NCBI RefSeq assembly: GCF_004028095.1
Contig: NZ_SBHM01000003.1
Coordinates: 45,957 to 109,956 of the forward strand
From: Paenarthrobacter ureafaciens
GTDB taxonomy: Bacteria; Actinomycetota; Actinomycetes; Actinomycetales; Micrococcaceae
Reading direction: 5' to 3'
DNA length: 64,000 bases
Under the pieces are notes generated by a model. It searched no databases, was not told the origin of the DNA, and was given only the letters and a program-made list of their open reading frames with translations. Every line of letters starts with the position of its first letter. The stretch's first letter is position 1. This document shows, piece by piece, positions 44,494 to 52,943 of the stretch. The position numbers and the translations under genes were made by a program.

Positions 44494-44527
44494 AGCCCGG
44501 GTACCGGCGATGGCCGGTACCCGGGCT
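44494..44527 (+). terminator. Intrinsic terminator of the cupin gene
   Basis: A 15-bp stem without mismatch (44494-44508 with 44513-44527) has a GATG loop and a TCTTCTT tail, starting 10 bases after the cupin stop. Confidence 0.85.
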
Positions 44528-44611
44528 TCTTCTTGCCGGAAAACTGCAGCATCGGGAAACGTCTGCCCCGGGCGCCGGGCCAACAAAAGACCAAACGAAA
44601 AGAGCACAGGA

Positions 44612-44651
44612 AAGAGCCTGCAGCCCGGACTTGGTCGGACTGCAGGCTCTT
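44612..44651 (-). terminator. Intrinsic terminator of the 54888-44700 operon
   Basis: AAGAGCCTGCAG (44612-44623) pairs with CTGCAGGCTCTT (44640-44651). It is 48 bases after the Rieske gene stop on the minus strand, and T-rich sequence follows at 44605-44580 when read on that strand. Confidence 0.8.
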
Positions 44652-44699
44652 GCTCACTGCATCAATTGCGCGGTGGTGGAACCACGCGCTCCACAGGCG

Positions 44700-45791
44700 C
44701 TATGCGGTTCCCTCTGCGAGAGTGGCTGCCTGCTTCTGTGCATCGGCGTCGTGGATGCGCCTGATCCTGGCCACGCCAAGATCGTGCTGGTACAGGTGCT
44801 CGTCCCTGTCGGCGTCGGCCGCCAGAGCCTCCAACAGCGCGCGGTCCTGTTCCAGGACCACCCAGTGCTTTTCCTCCAGTGTTGTCTTGTACATGAACCG
44901 CCAGACGTCACGCTCCCAATCGGAGACGGTCCGGGTACGCCAGTGGAACACAGCGGAGGTAACCGCATCTATGGGCGTGGACATCCCGACGATGCCGAAG
45001 GAGCCGCCGGGACCGGCTGAATCGGCGTAAGGGATCTCCAGGTCCACGTAGTCCATGGCCTCACGGCAGTACTCCACCCAGTCGAAGTTCTTGCCGCGCT
45101 GGTCCGTCTTCTCGAAGAAGAATCCGCGGTCCGTTTCGCGGATGCGGAAGCGGGCGCTCGTGTCTCCGCCAAACATTGAATGCGATTCACGGTGCAGGAA
45201 CGCCCCGTGCATGGGATCCAGGACGTTGTCCATGTAGAACCGCCACGGACTGTTCCACTCCGCGTAATTGGAGAACCACGAAATATCGGGGTTGTCCAGA
45301 CGATCAGGCAACTTGAAGGGGGTTACCTCCGAGTCCGCGGTCAGTGGCATGAAAGCGAAGATCATGTCCGCGCCCTCCTCCACGGCCAGGGACGCAGTGA
45401 CTGTTTTCCCCTCCAGCGCACAGCCGGGCATGCCGGGAACCGACACCACCGTTCCGTGTCCGTCCACCTGAACTCCGTGGTACTTGCATGCCACCCGGTC
45501 ACCCAGGTGCTGGCCTACGGACAGGGGCGCGCTGCGGTGGGGGCAGCGATCCTCCAGCATCCGGATTTGTCCCCGGGCATCACGGAACAGCAGCCAATCC
45601 ACGCCCAACCGCCGGACCTTGACCATATCCCCCTGGCCAACGAACCGGGAGGGATAGATGGCGTACCAGCGGTCCCGCAGTCCTGTGGCAGCCAGTTCTG
45701 CGGCATCGAGCTGACGCCGGGTACCGACCACCGTTTTCGGCATGGCCCTGCCGGCCCTTGCCCCGGTTGAAGTTGCAGTTGCAGTTGTCAT
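44700..45791 (-). CDS. Rieske non-heme iron oxygenase, VanA-like alpha subunit
   Basis: The 363-residue protein has a Rieske cluster site, Cys83-x-His85 and Cys102-x2-His105 (RCPHRSAPL and ACKYHG). The mononuclear iron motif is NVLDPMHGAFLHRES, with His195 and His200. Its length and single-subunit form match the vanillate demethylase / ring-hydroxylating VanA group, which use a VanB-type reductase. Such a reductase is encoded in the same operon (51880-52938). Likely chemistry is hydroxylation or O/N-demethylation of an aromatic acid. It is the last gene of the operon. Confidence 0.87.
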   Translation of the reverse strand: MTTATATSTGARAGRAMPKTVVGTRRQLDAAELAATGLRDRWYAIYPSRFVGQGDMVKVRRLGVDWLLFRDARGQIRMLEDRCPHRSAPLSVGQHLGDRVACKYHGVQVDGHGTVVSVPGMPGCALEGKTVTASLAVEEGADMIFAFMPLTADSEVTPFKLPDRLDNPDISWFSNYAEWNSPWRFYMDNVLDPMHGAFLHRESHSMFGGDTSARFRIRETDRGFFFEKTDQRGKNFDWVEYCREAMDYVDLEIPYADSAGPGGSFGIVGMSTPIDAVTSAVFHWRTRTVSDWERDVWRFMYKTTLEEKHWVVLEQDRALLEALAADADRDEHLYQHDLGVARIRRIHDADAQKQAATLAEGTA

Positions 45792-45794
45792 TTC

Positions 45795-46013
45795 CTACTC
45801 TCCCAGTCGTCGCATTTCGGAACGGAATCGGGCTTCATCCCACGGCTGGCCGTCCGGGGCATTAAGCCCCAGGTTGTTCAACCCCGAAATGACCGCCGGA
45901 AGTTCGTGGCTGCCGCTGGCGAAAATTTCGGACAGGGCGCCGGCGAGCTTCAGCTCATAGGGGTTCGGCGGACCGACACGGGACTGGTTGGCATCCAGGT
46001 ATTGCTCAGGCAC
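45795..46013 (-). CDS. 72-residue protein in the Rieske operon, unknown
   Basis: This short protein lies three bases upstream of the Rieske gene and overlaps the preceding hydrolase-like gene by eight bases, so its translation is coupled to both. It is mixed polar with segments NPYELKLAGALSEIFASG and PWDEARFRSEMRRLGE, probably helical. I recall similar small proteins annotated as recombinase-like helix-turn-helix next to Rieske genes, but cannot confirm that here. A small subunit or assembly factor for the oxygenase is possible. Confidence 0.65.
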   Translation of the reverse strand: MPEQYLDANQSRVGPPNPYELKLAGALSEIFASGSHELPAVISGLNNLGLNAPDGQPWDEARFRSEMRRLGE

Positions 46014-46647
46014 GGGGTTCCTCCTGTAATTGGGTGGGGAGTGATTGCGAGACGGTGTGCAGGCCTTCAGCGATCTTCATGAACGACCTGCTCCACTCGT
46101 TGAACGAGGTGGATCGGCTTTGATGTGCCGGCACGGTGGCGTTGTCGATGATGACGAAAACACCGTTGCCGATGCCGCCTGCGATGCATTGGGCTATGGA
46201 AACATCGGCGTCGATGTCGGGTGCGGCGGCAATGACCAGGGACGGTGCGCGAACCTGCCGGAGCGCTGCCACGAATCCGTCAGTGGACGTGTCCACCAGC
46301 GGGTCGCCAAGGATCATGCTCTTGACCTGTTCAGGATGCCGCGCAGCGAGGAGTATGGCACCGTAGGCGGCTGCGCCGTTGGCCAGGACATGCGCCGGGC
46401 CGGCCGTAGACTCCCGGAGCGCCTCAGAGGCCGCTTGAACCCAGGCGTCCAGTTGGCCAGGTGGTCCCCCGACGTCCAGGGCAAGACCCGTTTCAGGTTC
46501 CCAGGCACGGGCTCCCAACGTGTCCAGTTGATGCTCATCCCACTCTCCGGTCCCTGCGCCGCCGCGCAGACACACCACGTCATGCCGCGGCTCGGCCGCG
46601 TCGGGCCCAGGGCCGGCGTACGGGTCCGGATCAGTACTTGGGTTCAT
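46006..46647 (-). CDS. Alpha/beta-hydrolase-like protein lacking the nucleophile Ser
   Basis: The 213-residue protein aligns with alpha/beta-hydrolases through LLAARHPEQVKSMILGDP, which follows the nucleophile elbow in active enzymes. The elbow itself reads NGAAAYG (residues 90-96), so G-x-S-x-G is gone and an Ala takes the Ser place. The N-terminal 20 residues are Pro/Asp-rich. The ATG at 46647 has AGGTGA just upstream; the longer frame to 47022 is a shadow of the TPP gene. It may be a structural partner or bind ligand without hydrolysis. Confidence 0.65.
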   Translation of the reverse strand: MNPSTDPDPYAGPGPDAAEPRHDVVCLRGGAGTGEWDEHQLDTLGARAWEPETGLALDVGGPPGQLDAWVQAASEALRESTAGPAHVLANGAAAYGAILLAARHPEQVKSMILGDPLVDTSTDGFVAALRQVRAPSLVIAAAPDIDADVSIAQCIAGGIGNGVFVIIDNATVPAHQSRSTSFNEWSRSFMKIAEGLHTVSQSLPTQLQEEPRA

Positions 46648-46663
46648 GTGCTCACCTGCTCTA

Positions 46664-48334
46664 CTAGTGATCTGCGGTTGGAACGTGCACCGGAGGGACG
46701 AAGGCTCCGGGAGCAGGTTCCAAGGCATTGACATCAATTTCGATGACCGCCGGCCCCCTGAGGGCCAGCGCCTCGGCCAGGGCCGGATCGAAGGTTCCCG
46801 GCCCGCCCACCCGCCGGAACGGCAAGTCCAATGACCGGGCCAACAAGGCGAAGTCCGGTGTATGCAGGTCGACTCCTGCCTCCGCGAAACCGTTGGCCCT
46901 CTGCATGTTGCGCAGCACCCCGTAGCCGGCGTCGTTGAAGACCAACACCACGCACCAGGCGCCGGAGCCGGCCAGGGAGGCAAGCTCGCCCAGGTGAACG
47001 GCAAGACCGCCGTCCCCGGCAATGACTACCGTGGGAACCTCCGGGCGGGCGCAGGCAGCACCTATCCCCATGGCGAGTCCTTGGCCTATGCCGCCGCCGA
47101 GGGGAAAGATGTTGGTTTCGCGTGAGTACATTTCCAAGAGGCGGTTACCCCACTGGCTGGAGGGGATGGTGACGTCGCGGGCCACGACGGACCTGCGGTC
47201 CAGGCGTTCCCGGAGGCTGTGGCAGATCTCCGCGTAACCGCCAATGTAGGTGGTCAGCGCATCGCGTACCTCGCGGCGTACGTCGTGAACCTTTTGCGCC
47301 CAGCCGGGGTCCGGGGACTGGCTCGGCAACTGCTGGACGAGCGCATCCAGAATGGCGCGGGAGTCGCCCACCAGGGAGACGGTGGCCGGGTATACCCGTC
47401 CGACGGCGTCAGGGTTCAGGTCCAGCTGGATGTGGGTGGAGGGAATCTTCAATGAGTAATGCTGCGTCTCGTTGGAACGGAAATGCGTTCCAATACTGAG
47501 CAACAGGTCGGATTCCCCGAGCAGCCGGGCGCCGGCCGGAGTGGTCGCGAAGTTCCCGATGACAAGGTGGTCATCCTCCGGAACGACGCCCCGCCCTGAA
47601 TTGCTGGTGAGCAGTCCTGCGCCAAGCCCGTGCAACAGGGCAGCAAGTTCCTTACCGGCTCCGGCTGCTCCTCCCCCGGCCCAAATCAGGGGCCGCTTGG
47701 CACCTGCCAGGAGACGGGCGGCTTCCGCGACGGCCCGGGTGTCGTACGCGGGGGCGGGCTTCACCCGGGCATCGACGGGGCGCTGATCGTCCGGATGGGC
47801 CAGGTACTGCAGGTCCGTGGGCCACTCGATGCTGGCCGGTGTGTGCGGGGCGGAAAGGAGGTGCGCGATCGCCTCCTCAAGGTCAGCCTCAGCATCCTTC
47901 CCGTTGAAGATGGTCCGGGCATACCCGGACACGGCGTGGAGCATTTGGAGCTGGCGTGGTACCTCGTGAATCACTCCGCGGTTGCTGCCCATGAATTCAC
48001 TGTCGATCTGGCCGGTAATGTGCAGGACGCGGCTTCCCGCAGTGAGCGCCTCCACCATGGAACCAGCGGCGTTGCCGGCTCCCGTGCCCGTGCTGGTCAG
48101 GGCAACGCCGAACTTGCCGGACGCGCGGGCGTACCCGTCAGCGGCGTTGACGACCGCGGCCTCATGGCGCATGGCGACGAAGTTCAGTTCCCTGTCCACA
48201 GCTTCAACGAGGGGCAGGTTGTGAATGCTGATAACGCCGAAGACGGTGTCGATGCCGTGGCGGCGCAGCACACGGACCAGGACATCGCCTCCTGTTGGCC
48301 CCCTCGGGACGGTTGCTTCTTGTGTCAGTAACAT
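46664..48334 (-). CDS. Thiamine-pyrophosphate-dependent enzyme, 2-oxo acid decarboxylase-like
   Basis: The 556-residue protein has a complete set of TPP motifs: Glu58 in MRHEAAVVNAADGYARASG, a central domain with IWAGGGAAGAG, and GDGG at 440-443 followed by FNDAGYG. The family includes acetolactate synthase, benzoylformate decarboxylase and oxalyl-CoA decarboxylase. In this operon it could decarboxylate a 2-oxo acid to an aldehyde that the aldehyde dehydrogenase (53329-54888) then oxidises. The substrate cannot be assigned. Confidence 0.8.
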   Translation of the reverse strand: MLLTQEATVPRGPTGGDVLVRVLRRHGIDTVFGVISIHNLPLVEAVDRELNFVAMRHEAAVVNAADGYARASGKFGVALTSTGTGAGNAAGSMVEALTAGSRVLHITGQIDSEFMGSNRGVIHEVPRQLQMLHAVSGYARTIFNGKDAEADLEEAIAHLLSAPHTPASIEWPTDLQYLAHPDDQRPVDARVKPAPAYDTRAVAEAARLLAGAKRPLIWAGGGAAGAGKELAALLHGLGAGLLTSNSGRGVVPEDDHLVIGNFATTPAGARLLGESDLLLSIGTHFRSNETQHYSLKIPSTHIQLDLNPDAVGRVYPATVSLVGDSRAILDALVQQLPSQSPDPGWAQKVHDVRREVRDALTTYIGGYAEICHSLRERLDRRSVVARDVTIPSSQWGNRLLEMYSRETNIFPLGGGIGQGLAMGIGAACARPEVPTVVIAGDGGLAVHLGELASLAGSGAWCVVLVFNDAGYGVLRNMQRANGFAEAGVDLHTPDFALLARSLDLPFRRVGGPGTFDPALAEALALRGPAVIEIDVNALEPAPGAFVPPVHVPTADH

Positions 48335-48415
48335 TTCCGGTTCTCTTTCGTGGTGAACTTCCGTGGGCCGATGGGTTTCCGTTGAGGTGCAGGAGGTGTT
48401 TTCCCTGCGCCCTGC

Positions 48416-49204
48416 CTAGACATAGCGCCCAACGCCACCGCCGACGTCGATGGTCGCCCCAGTGGTGTAGCCGCTGTTGGGCGAGAGGAGACAGACAATA
48501 TGGAACGCAACCTCCTCCGCTGTGCCGAAACGGCCCAGCTTGATGCCGCGGTCACCGGCGATTTCCGCACTCCAGGCCTCGTAGTCGAGATCGGTGCCGG
48601 CATTTTCGAAGCGTCGCCGCCACTGTCCCGTGTCCACCAGTCCCAGCAGGACCGAGTTCACGCGCGTGCCGTCCTTTGCCAGGTCTTCGGCAAGGGAATG
48701 GGTCAGGTTCAACAGCGCGGCGCGGGCGGCGGAGGTAGCGGCCAGGCGCAGCTCGGGCTGCCGGGCAAGAATGGCGTTGACATTGACCACGGACCCGTGG
48801 GCGGAGGCGCTCAAGGCGATCCTGGCCGACCGCACCATGTTGAGGACGCCGAAGATCTTCAGCTCGAACTCATCGCGCAGTTGCTGGTCCGTGGTTTCCT
48901 GGAGAGTGGCCATGAGCGATCGTCCGGCGTTGCAGACCAGCCCGTCCATGGCGCCGAACCGATCCAGCGTTCCGGCGATGAAGGCGTTGGTGGCTTCCTG
49001 GTCCGTGACGTCGCACGAGGCAAGGTGGATGGAGTCCTTGTCCGCCCAGGAAAACTCGTCGAACGCCGCGGTGAGCCGGCCGAGGTCACGGGCACAGGCG
49101 GCAACCCGCGCGCCTTCACTGAGCAAATAGCGTGCGGTGGCAAGGCCGACGCCGGAACTCGCCCCGGTGACCACCACCGTGCGGTCCTTCAGTTGCAGGT
49201 CCAT
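48416..49204 (-). CDS. SDR-fold protein with substituted catalytic residues
   Basis: The 262-residue protein keeps the cofactor motif TGASSGVGLATARYL (13-27) and CNAG near 92-95, so a Rossmann fold is clear. The active site is not: aligned to VVNVSSI...Y-S-A-S-K-A, it reads VVNVNAI and TSAARA, giving Ala144 for Ser, Thr157 for Tyr and Arg161 for Lys. The Asn of the usual tetrad also appears to be Lys116. Normal hydride-transfer catalysis is unlikely. ATG 49204 follows AAGGAG. A second, intact SDR gene lies 72 bases upstream. Confidence 0.8.
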   Translation of the reverse strand: MDLQLKDRTVVVTGASSGVGLATARYLLSEGARVAACARDLGRLTAAFDEFSWADKDSIHLASCDVTDQEATNAFIAGTLDRFGAMDGLVCNAGRSLMATLQETTDQQLRDEFELKIFGVLNMVRSARIALSASAHGSVVNVNAILARQPELRLAATSAARAALLNLTHSLAEDLAKDGTRVNSVLLGLVDTGQWRRRFENAGTDLDYEAWSAEIAGDRGIKLGRFGTAEEVAFHIVCLLSPNSGYTTGATIDVGGGVGRYV

Positions 49205-49276
49205 GTGTGGGACTCCTTGTCTAATGGCCGGCATAGTGTGCGTTGGCCGGTTTTGTTGTGGCCGTGGTTGAGCTCA

Positions 49277-50020
49277 TCAGTGGCCCATCACGAAGCCGCC
49301 ATCCACCACGATGGTCTGGCCGGTGACGAACCCCGCGGCGTCGGAGAGCAGGAACTGGACCACTCCCGATACATCGTTGGGTTGTTGGTCCCTGGGCAGC
49401 ACCCGGTTGTCTTCATAGAGCCGGTAGCGTGAGGCGGGCACCGATTCAGTGGCTTCCACCCGGGTCAACCCCGGGGCCACCGCGTTGACACGGACTCCCG
49501 ATGGCCCTGCGTCGCGGGCCATGGACCGGGTCATGGCGAGCACGGCCCCTTTTGATCCAACGTAGTGGACCAGCCGTGGGCTTCCGTAGAGCGCTGCGTC
49601 AGAGGCGATGTTCACGATCGCGCCCGCCGGGGACTGGGCAAGCTGGGGGAAGAGGTGCTTGCTGACCAGCCAGGTCCCGTAGGCATTGACCGTCATCACC
49701 CTTTGGAAGAATCCTTCCTCCAGTTCCCAGAAAGTATCGCCGCCTACGCCGTCGGCCAGTGCCGCGTTGTTGACCAGCGCATCCGCGCCGCCCAGCTGCC
49801 GGACCGCCGTCGCCAGGGCCTCCACCGAAGCCTTGTCAGCTATGTCGGTGACCACCGCCGTGACATCCAGGCCGCGTTCATGGAGTGTTGCGGCGGCCCG
49901 TTCCGCGAGGTCCGCGTTCTTCTCCGCGATGACTATCCGGTCGCCGGCACGTGCCAGTCGTTCGGCAATGTCGAAGCCCAGGCCACGCCCGGATCCCGTC
50001 ACTACCACCAGGCGCGTCAC
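49277..50020 (-). CDS. Short-chain dehydrogenase/reductase
   Basis: The 247-residue protein is a canonical SDR: VVTGSGRGLGFDIAERLA cofactor motif, NNAALADG, Ser in VNIASDAALYG, and Tyr/Lys in HYVGSKGAV. It ends with TIVVDGGFVMGH. A cis-dihydrodiol dehydrogenase role would suit a Rieske oxygenase operon, although VanA-type oxygenases usually make phenols directly. It overlaps the preceding hydrolase gene by four bases and is therefore translated with it. Confidence 0.85.
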   Translation of the reverse strand: MTRLVVVTGSGRGLGFDIAERLARAGDRIVIAEKNADLAERAAATLHERGLDVTAVVTDIADKASVEALATAVRQLGGADALVNNAALADGVGGDTFWELEEGFFQRVMTVNAYGTWLVSKHLFPQLAQSPAGAIVNIASDAALYGSPRLVHYVGSKGAVLAMTRSMARDAGPSGVRVNAVAPGLTRVEATESVPASRYRLYEDNRVLPRDQQPNDVSGVVQFLLSDAAGFVTGQTIVVDGGFVMGH

Positions 50021-50844
50021 TGGATGCCGTCCCAGAAAGCGAGGATGGCCGCCGACATCTCAAGGGGCTTCTCCTGCACTGCCGCGTGGCCCGCATTGGG
50101 GATAATGCACAGTTCGGCGCCTGGAATCTTCTCGGCGAGGATCCTCGATTCGGGCACGCCGGTGATCACATCGTCCTGTCCGGCCAGCACGAGCGCCGGA
50201 ACCCGCAACCCGGGCAGCAGGTCCGTCGTATCACACTGCGCCATCATGGTGGCCGCCGACGCGAACCCGGACAGGCGGACGGAGGCCATGTCCGCCCGGA
50301 CAGCTTCGGCCACCCAGGCGGGGGCGGATGGAGAGACCAGCTTCGAGGCGCGCCGGGCTGCAATACTTTCAGGCCCGACGGCGGCCAGTTCAGGAACGCG
50401 GGCCAGCATGCGTTGCGCTGTGTCGTGCGTGGTTCCCGAACCCCGCGTGCTGTCGGCCAGGACAATGGACCGTACTGCCTCCGGCGCCCTCGCGGCTACC
50501 GTGGTGGCAATGACCCCGCCCCACGATGTGCCAAAGAGGTGTGCCGGCCCAACGCCGAGGGTGGCCAGGATGTCCAGTACCAACGACGGATGATCCAGTC
50601 CGTCCGTTGGAGCGGCGGACTCGCCGTAACCGGGCGCATCCCAGCAGAAGGTCTGGTAGCCGTGGGCGCTCAACAGTTGGGCCAGCGCACCACAGGACGA
50701 CGCGGCTCCCCCGATGCCGTGCATCAGGAAGACGGGAATCCCTTCACCGCGAACCACGAGGGAGACTCCGTGAACGGACTTTCTACGCTCGGCAACAGCG
50801 GGGGTCGAAGGGGCGGTGGGCGCCGGCAACGAGCCGCTACGCAT
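50017..50844 (-). CDS. Alpha/beta-hydrolase, candidate meta-cleavage C-C hydrolase
   Basis: The 275-residue enzyme has a complete catalytic triad: Ser107 in LFGTSWGG, Asp224 or Asp225 in LAGQDDVI, and His253 in NAGHAAVQE. The oxyanion HGIGG motif is near 43. This layout fits 2-hydroxymuconate-type C-C hydrolases, which follow extradiol ring cleavage. The ring-cleavage dioxygenase gene ends eight bases inside this gene. The ATG at 50844 sits just inside the upstream gene's 18-bp repeat. Esterase activity is an alternative. Confidence 0.82.
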   Translation of the reverse strand: MRSGSLPAPTAPSTPAVAERRKSVHGVSLVVRGEGIPVFLMHGIGGAASSCGALAQLLSAHGYQTFCWDAPGYGESAAPTDGLDHPSLVLDILATLGVGPAHLFGTSWGGVIATTVAARAPEAVRSIVLADSTRGSGTTHDTAQRMLARVPELAAVGPESIAARRASKLVSPSAPAWVAEAVRADMASVRLSGFASAATMMAQCDTTDLLPGLRVPALVLAGQDDVITGVPESRILAEKIPGAELCIIPNAGHAAVQEKPLEMSAAILAFWDGIQ

Positions 50845-51847
50845 GGGCTTTTTCTGTGGCAGGGGCTTTTTCAGTGGCAGGGGCCTTAGCCGGGGAGAAA
50901 TAGTCCTCACGGCCGGGGACCACCAGGGACCGGTAGCCGCTGTCCGGAACGCCCGCCATGGCGCTTCGCACCGCGGTGGTCGGCGGACCTGCGGTGCCCC
51001 ACTGGTCGGACAGTTCGGGCGTTCGCTCCCACGTACGGCAGAGCCAACTGTCCTCATCCACCTGGGCAACTTCGGAGGTGTATTCGCAGACCAGTCCCGC
51101 GGGGTCCGTGAAGTAGGAGAAAGTGTTGTCGCCCGGACCGTGCCGGCCCGGACCCCACTGCGGGGCAATGTTGTGCTGTTTCAGGTTGCCGATGCCGCGC
51201 ATGAAGTGGTCAATGCTCTGCATCTCATAGGCCACGTGGTTGACCGAGGTCCAGGGCGCCTGGTTGAACGCGATTGCGTGGTGCTCGCTGTTGCACCGGA
51301 GGAAGGCCATCTGGTGCTCGGACCAGTCGGATATCCGCATCCCCAGCACTTGGGTGTAGAACGCGGTGGCGCGGTCGATGTCCACGGTGTTGAGGACCAC
51401 GTGGGCGATCTTGCGGGGAAGGGCGCGCCGGCCGGCCGGCTCCTGGCTGACCACCGCATGGACGTTCGCGGAAAGTTCCACGAGCCTGCCTTCGGGATCC
51501 ACCAGTTGCACGCCATATCCACCGGCAGCATCATCCAGGGGTCCGGGCTCACGGAAAAGCGGTATTCCCAGGGCAACGAGCTTGGTAGCCGCGGAATCGA
51601 CGTCCTGCGGCGTGGCCAGTGCGAAGGAGACCCCGCCCAGGGCATTCTGCTCACCCGTTTCCAGCCTCAGGATGTGGTGTTCGGATCCGGTACCGCGGAG
51701 CCAGAATTTGTCTGTGTCCTCTTCTACCGTGGAGAGACCCCAGACTTGGTCATAGAAGTCCTTGGCCGGCTTGGTATCGGGTACTTTCAAGGACACGGAA
51801 CGCAGCGAACGCAGATTGCAGACAGGCTCGCTTGAGAAAAAGTTCAT
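50837..51847 (-). CDS. Type I extradiol ring-cleavage dioxygenase (VOC family)
   Basis: The 336-residue protein has the two-domain vicinal oxygen chelate architecture. Iron ligands are His149 (KIAHVVLN), His204 (VNHVAYE) and Glu255 (LVCEYTS), the standard spacing for catechol 2,3-type dioxygenases such as BphC/HsaC. The C-terminus carries the tail APATEKAPATEKA, encoded by a tandem 18-bp repeat. It would cleave a catechol made by the Rieske oxygenase and SDR. The ATG at 51847 begins MNFFSSEPV with the expected domain directly after. Confidence 0.87.
   Translation of the reverse strand: MNFFSSEPVCNLRSLRSVSLKVPDTKPAKDFYDQVWGLSTVEEDTDKFWLRGTGSEHHILRLETGEQNALGGVSFALATPQDVDSAATKLVALGIPLFREPGPLDDAAGGYGVQLVDPEGRLVELSANVHAVVSQEPAGRRALPRKIAHVVLNTVDIDRATAFYTQVLGMRISDWSEHQMAFLRCNSEHHAIAFNQAPWTSVNHVAYEMQSIDHFMRGIGNLKQHNIAPQWGPGRHGPGDNTFSYFTDPAGLVCEYTSEVAQVDEDSWLCRTWERTPELSDQWGTAGPPTTAVRSAMAGVPDSGYRSLVVPGREDYFSPAKAPATEKAPATEKAHA
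50845..50880. repeat. Tandem 18-bp repeat at the dioxygenase/hydrolase junction
   Basis: GGGCTTTTTCTGTGGCAG (50845-50862) is followed by a copy with one change (50863-50880). It encodes the ATEKAP tail of the dioxygenase and lies immediately upstream of the hydrolase start codon at 50844, so copy-number change would lengthen or shorten the tail in frame. Confidence 0.8.
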
Positions 51848-51879
51848 GGGAATCAGCCTTCAGTCGGGTGGTGTTCGTA

Positions 51880-52938
51880 CTAGAGATCCAAAATCAGTTC
51901 CCGGGACCGGCAACGCGAGACACAGACGAACATCGTCTTGTTCTCTGCCTGTTCAGCCGGGGAGAGCAGGAAGTCGCGGTGCTCGACGTCGCCGGCTATG
52001 ACGCCGGTCTCACAGGTTCCGCAGATGCCCTCCGCGCATGAACTGGGCACGAAGATGCCGGCGCCGTTCAGGGCGTCCAGGACTGAGATGTCAGGCCCAA
52101 CAGCAACGCGCTGGCTCGACCGTTGGCAGATGACGTCAAAGCTTGTGGCCTCGGTTTCCGGACCGGACACGACCTCCGGCGCTTTGAACCGCTCTATCCT
52201 CAATTGCGAATCGTCCGCCATGGCGCCGGCCACTGCCTGCATCAACGATTCAGGGCCGCAGGCATAAACCAATGCTTTTGGGGGCAGGGCACCAACTGCT
52301 TTGGGGAGATCCGCGTAGGCTCCCCCGGCTTCGTCCATGGCGTGGATGCTGATCCGGTGTGCGGGAAAGCCGGAAATTTCCGGGAGGAATGCCATGGTGG
52401 ACCGGGACCGTCCCGTATAGAGGAGGGACCAGTCAGCGCCGGCTGCTTCCAGGCGCCTCGCCATGGAAATGATCGGGGTGATGCCAATGCCTCCGGCCAC
52501 CAACGCATACCGCTGCGCCTGCTCGAGTTCAAAGTTGTTGCGGGGACCTTCGACTGTGAGGAGCGTGCCCACCGGCAGTTCGTCATGGATCAGCCTGCTG
52601 CCACCGCGGGAATCGGTGGTCCGCAGCACTGCCACGGTCCAGGCGGAGGAATCGTTGGGGTCCGAGCACAGGGAGTATTCGCGCGTCAGCCCGTTGGGCA
52701 AGTGGAGGCTCAGGTGGGAGCCTGGTAGCCACTGCGGGAGAGCCGCCCCCTGCGGATCAACGAAGGTGATGCTGACGACGCCGTCCGCTTCCCACCGTTT
52801 CTGCTGCACCCTCAGCGTCAGTGCTTTGGGTTCCGCAGCGATGGTCGCGGCCTGGTCTCCTGTGCCAGGACCCGACGTCAGATCGTCTGCGGTGTCCTCG
52901 GGGATGGTCGTCCCACGGTTCTGAATGTCCACGCTCAT
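51880..52938 (-). CDS. PDR/VanB-type oxidoreductase (FMN, NAD, 2Fe-2S)
   Basis: The 352-residue protein has an N-terminal flavin domain (TREYSLCSDPND near residue 90), a NAD-binding domain (ALVAGGIGITPIISMARRL near 145-165), and a C-terminal plant-type ferredoxin domain with Cys301, Cys306, Cys309 and Cys339 (CAEGICGTCE, MFVCVSR). This is the phthalate-dioxygenase reductase/VanB layout. It is the natural electron donor of the Rieske oxygenase at the end of the same operon. It sits five bases after the RidA gene. Confidence 0.9.
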   Translation of the reverse strand: MSVDIQNRGTTIPEDTADDLTSGPGTGDQAATIAAEPKALTLRVQQKRWEADGVVSITFVDPQGAALPQWLPGSHLSLHLPNGLTREYSLCSDPNDSSAWTVAVLRTTDSRGGSRLIHDELPVGTLLTVEGPRNNFELEQAQRYALVAGGIGITPIISMARRLEAAGADWSLLYTGRSRSTMAFLPEISGFPAHRISIHAMDEAGGAYADLPKAVGALPPKALVYACGPESLMQAVAGAMADDSQLRIERFKAPEVVSGPETEATSFDVICQRSSQRVAVGPDISVLDALNGAGIFVPSSCAEGICGTCETGVIAGDVEHRDFLLSPAEQAENKTMFVCVSRCRSRELILDL

Positions 52939-52943
52939 GGTCC

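Noticed and set aside
46648..47022. N-terminal extension of the hydrolase-like gene to 47022
   Set aside because: It is an out-of-frame reading of the TPP-enzyme gene, with composition unlike a protein; the ATG at 46647 has a Shine-Dalgarno sequence.
48500..49432. 310-codon open frame on the + strand across two SDR genes
   Set aside because: The SDR genes on the minus strand show cofactor motifs and coupled starts; the antisense frame has none.
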